DNA from: Paenibacillus ginsengarvi
Lineage (GTDB): Bacteria > Bacillota > Bacilli > Paenibacillales > NBRC-103111
Direction: 5' to 3'
NCBI RefSeq assembly: GCF_003626695.1
Contig: NZ_RBAH01000011.1
Location: 62,001 to 126,000, forward strand
Length of the DNA stretch: 64,000 nucleotides
Part shown: positions 61,603 to 64,000 of the stretch, one piece after another
How the letters are laid out: each line of letters opens with the position of its first letter
Position numbering within the stretch: the first letter of the stretch is position 1
Position numbers and translations under genes: made by a program
Notes under the pieces: model-generated
What the model was told of the DNA's origin: nothing
Database searches by the model: none
Seen by the model: only the letters and a program-made list of their open reading frames with translations

Positions 61603-63384
61603 TTACGCCTTCGCGGCGACTTCCTTAACGGCCACGCGGATCGACAGGTCGTCCAGCTGTTTCGTATCCACCGTCGACGGCGCGTTCATGAGCAGATCGG
61701 TCGCGCTTGCCGTTTTCGGGAAAGCGATCGTTTCGCGCAAGTTGGTGCGTCCTGCAAGCAGCATGACAAGCCGGTCGAAACCGAAGGCGATGCCGCCGTG
61801 CGGAGGCGTGCCGTATTCGAACGCGTCCAGCAGAAAGCCGAACTTCTCGTACGCTTCTTCGCGGGAGAAGCCTAGCGCTCCGAACATTTTCTCCTGCACG
61901 TCGCGTTTGAAAATACGCATCGAGCCGCCGCCCACTTCGTAGCCGTTCAGCACGAGGTCGTACGCCTGGGCGCGGATTTGGCCCGGATCGGTATCGAACA
62001 GCGGCAGGTCCTCTTCCTTCGGACGCGTGAACGGATGGTGTTCCGCCACGTAGCGCTTAGACTCCTCGTCGTAGCTGAGCAGCGGGAAGTCCACCACCCA
62101 AGCGAATTTAAACACGCTGTCGTCGATCAGGCCGAGGTCGCGGCCAATTTTCAGACGCAAATTGCCGAGTACGTCGGCAACGACTTTTTTCGTATCGGCG
62201 GAGAACAGCAGCAGGTCGCCTTCCTCGGCGCCAAGACGCTCTTTCAATGCAGCGATCTCTTCCTCGGAGAAGAACTTCACGATCGGCCCTTTCCACTCGC
62301 CGTCCTTCACTTGAATCCAGGCGAGGCCTTTCGCTCCGTAGCGGGCCGCGAACGGCAGCAGGTCGTCGATTTCCTTACGGCTCCACGTGCCGCAGCCTTT
62401 GGCGTTGAGCGCCTTCACTTGGCCGCCCTTTTTCGTCACGTTTGCGAATACTTGCACTCCGGAATTTTGCACGAGGTCGGATACATCGACCAACTCGAGG
62501 CCAAAGCGCAGATCCGGCTTGTCCGAGCCATACTTGCCCATCGCATCGGCATAGCTGAGTCGCTGGAACGGACGGGCGATGTCGGCGCCGACCGTCTCCT
62601 TGAACAGACGGACGACCAGTTCCTCCATCAGATCAAGCAATTGATCGCGGGATAGGAACGACGTCTCGATGTCCACCTGTGTAAATTCCGGCTGGCGGTC
62701 GGCGCGAAGATCCTCGTCGCGGAAGCAGCGAGCGATTTGGTAATACCGTTCCAGCCCGCTGACCATCAGCAGCTGCTTGTAAATTTGCGGCGATTGCGGC
62801 AGCGCGAAAAACTCGCCCGGATGCACCCGGCTCGGCACGAGATAATCGCGCGCGCCTTCCGGCGTGCTTTTCGTCAGGATCGGCGTCTCGATCTCGAGGA
62901 AGCCGTTTTCGTCGAGGTAGTCGCGGAATATTTTGGCCGCTTTCGAGCGCAAATACAGCGTCTTTTGCATTTCGGGACGGCGCAAGTCGAGATAACGGTA
63001 TTTAAGCCGAAGCTGCTCGTCGATTTCGATGCCGTCCTCGATGAAGAACGGAGGCGTTTTGGCCGTATTCAAAATGTCGATCTCGCTGATCCGCACTTCG
63101 ATCTCGCCGGTTGCCAGGTTCGGGTTGACGGTGGCCGGGTCGCGTTCGACGACTTTGCCTTTAACCGCAAGCACATATTCGGTGCGCGCCTTGTCGGCGA
63201 TGGCAAGCGCTTCTCCTGAAAAATCCGGGTTGAACACGATTTGCACAATGCCGCTGCGATCGCGCAGATCGATGAACAGAACACCGCCCAAGTCGCGGCG
63301 AACCGCGACCCAGCCGTTCAGTGTAACGATTTCGCCTACATTCGCTTTGCTCAGGTTACCGCAATGATGTGTTTTGAGCATCAT
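61603..63384 (-). CDS. aspS: Aspartate--tRNA ligase
   Basis: 593 residues, full length for bacterial AspRS: N-terminal OB anticodon domain ([20 protein letters not shown]), class II catalytic core with motif 2 ([20 protein letters not shown]) and motif 3 ([15 protein letters not shown]), and the bacterial GAD insertion in between. It charges tRNA-Asp. Starts 50 bp after hisS, in the hisS-aspS order of B. subtilis. Confidence 0.97.
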   Translation of the reverse strand: MMLKTHHCGNLSKANVGEIVTLNGWVAVRRDLGGVLFIDLRDRSGIVQIVFNPDFSGEALAIADKARTEYVLAVKGKVVERDPATVNPNLATGEIEVRISEIDILNTAKTPPFFIEDGIEIDEQLRLKYRYLDLRRPEMQKTLYLRSKAAKIFRDYLDENGFLEIETPILTKSTPEGARDYLVPSRVHPGEFFALPQSPQIYKQLLMVSGLERYYQIARCFRDEDLRADRQPEFTQVDIETSFLSRDQLLDLMEELVVRLFKETVGADIARPFQRLSYADAMGKYGSDKPDLRFGLELVDVSDLVQNSGVQVFANVTKKGGQVKALNAKGCGTWSRKEIDDLLPFAARYGAKGLAWIQVKDGEWKGPIVKFFSEEEIAALKERLGAEEGDLLLFSADTKKVVADVLGNLRLKIGRDLGLIDDSVFKFAWVVDFPLLSYDEESKRYVAEHHPFTRPKEEDLPLFDTDPGQIRAQAYDLVLNGYEVGGGSMRIFKRDVQEKMFGALGFSREEAYEKFGFLLDAFEYGTPPHGGIAFGFDRLVMLLAGRTNLRETIAFPKTASATDLLMNAPSTVDTKQLDDLSIRVAVKEVAAKA

Positions 63385-63434
63385 AGTTTTCTCATCCTCC
63401 GCTACTCATTCGTTTAGTTTCGTTTTCGTGCTGG

Positions 63435-64000
63435 TCAGTTGCCGCGTTTGGCCGCAATGGCGGCAGCCACGTTTGCGAGCGGCACTTCCTCCTGCTCGCC
63501 GGTTGCCATCGTTTTCACCATCGCCGTGCCGCGGCTCAGCTCGTCTTCGCCGATAATGACCGTGAATCGGGCGGCAAACCGGTCGGCCGATTTCATCTGG
63601 GCTTTCATTTTACGTCCCAAGTAATCTTTTTCCGCCGACAGTCCCGCCGCGCGTAGCTCGAACAGCAATCGGGTCGCTTCGTTCTCGGCCGCTTCTCCCA
63701 TGCCGATCACATAAGCATCCAGCGGCAGCACGCCTTGGACGTCTACGCCTTGCGCTTCGAGAACGAGCAGTACCCGTTCCAGCCCGAGTCCGAAGCCAAC
63801 GCCCGGACGGTCAATCGCACTGCCCCCGATCGTACCGACGAGCCCGTTGTACCGGCCGCCGCCGCTTATCGTGTCGATGGCGCCGATGCCGGCCGCCTTG
63901 TACTCGAACGCCGTATGCGTATAGTAGTCGAGTCCGCGCACCATCCGCGGGTTGATGACGTATTCGATGCCCATGTCGGTCAAATGCCGCTGCACTTTGG
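63435..64000 (-). CDS. hisS: Histidine--tRNA ligase (C-terminal part, cut by window edge)
   Basis: About 188 C-terminal residues are visible. Class II and HisRS-specific motifs: MVRGLDYYTHTAFE (histidine A loop) and GFGLGLERVLL (motif 3), then the C-terminal anticodon domain (DAYVIGMGEAAENEATRLLF). The 5' part, and any T-box, lie beyond the right edge. In one operon with aspS. Confidence 0.97.
   Translation of the reverse strand, partial: KVQRHLTDMGIEYVINPRMVRGLDYYTHTAFEYKAAGIGAIDTISGGGRYNGLVGTIGGSAIDRPGVGFGLGLERVLLVLEAQGVDVQGVLPLDAYVIGMGEAAENEATRLLFELRAAGLSAEKDYLGRKMKAQMKSADRFAARFTVIIGEDELSRGTAMVKTMATGEQEEVPLANVAAAIAAKRGN

Overview
The window looks like chromosome from a Paenibacillus-type Firmicute (Paenibacillaceae). 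The evidence is the AGGAGG-type ribosome sites, sigma-A promoters, many lipoprotein sugar-binding proteins, LplB/YtcP-type permeases, large membrane AraC regulators, and the order hisS-aspS-tcdA (with rarA further along) known from Bacillus subtilis. No tRNA, rRNA, CRISPR array, prophage or intact transposon was found.

Region by region. 0-11.4 kb is carbohydrate use: a solute-binding lipoprotein cut by the window edge, a GntR regulator fused to a solute-binding domain, a GH36-like glycosidase, an orphan binding protein, a Tat-exported beta-helix protein, an AraC regulator and a cytoplasmic beta-propeller. 11.7-22 kb holds purA with a divergent LysR gene, hsp20, a nitrilase-family hydrolase, a second GntR/binding-protein fusion, and a heterodimeric ABC exporter (BmrCD type) behind a leader peptide and attenuator. 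22-29 kb is a LacI-controlled set: binding protein, Tat beta-helix protein, SGNH hydrolase, a 2H-phosphoesterase-like protein and the LacI regulator, linked by four near-identical operators. 29-37 kb holds an M20 amidohydrolase, a Gfo/Idh oxidoreductase, two binding proteins and an AraC membrane regulator. 37-43 kb holds a LysR gene, ilvE, mntH and rarA. 43-48.7 kb has mobile-element remnants, a DUF4097 protein, a divergent IF-3 paralogue, secreted unknowns and a broken SLH fragment. 48.7-56.4 kb is a transport cluster: AraC sensor, two permeases, binding protein, amidohydrolase, Rieske protein, MupG-like hydrolase. 56.5-64 kb holds a HisD-family gene behind a histidine-rich leader, nadE, a double P-loop ATPase, tcdA, aspS and the end of hisS.

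The most unusual signals are not genes. (1) Five intergenic loci carry quasi-palindromic ~24-bp units whose centres are 52, 62-64 and 52-53 bp apart. These are whole helical turns. Two unrelated unit sequences share this layout. (2) A 15-codon leader peptide containing three consecutive His codons sits between a strong promoter and an intrinsic terminator ahead of a HisD-family gene whose metal-site residues look altered. (3) A 35-codon leader plus terminator precedes the ABC exporter genes. (4) A G/C-ended palindromic repeat has one copy nested in another and supplies the likely Shine-Dalgarno of tcdA.

How it fits together: four paralogous binding proteins have no permease beside them, while beta-helix, glycosidase and SGNH enzymes sit next to some of them. 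This suggests that several glycan-specific modules share a transporter encoded elsewhere and are regulated locally by GntR, AraC and LacI proteins.
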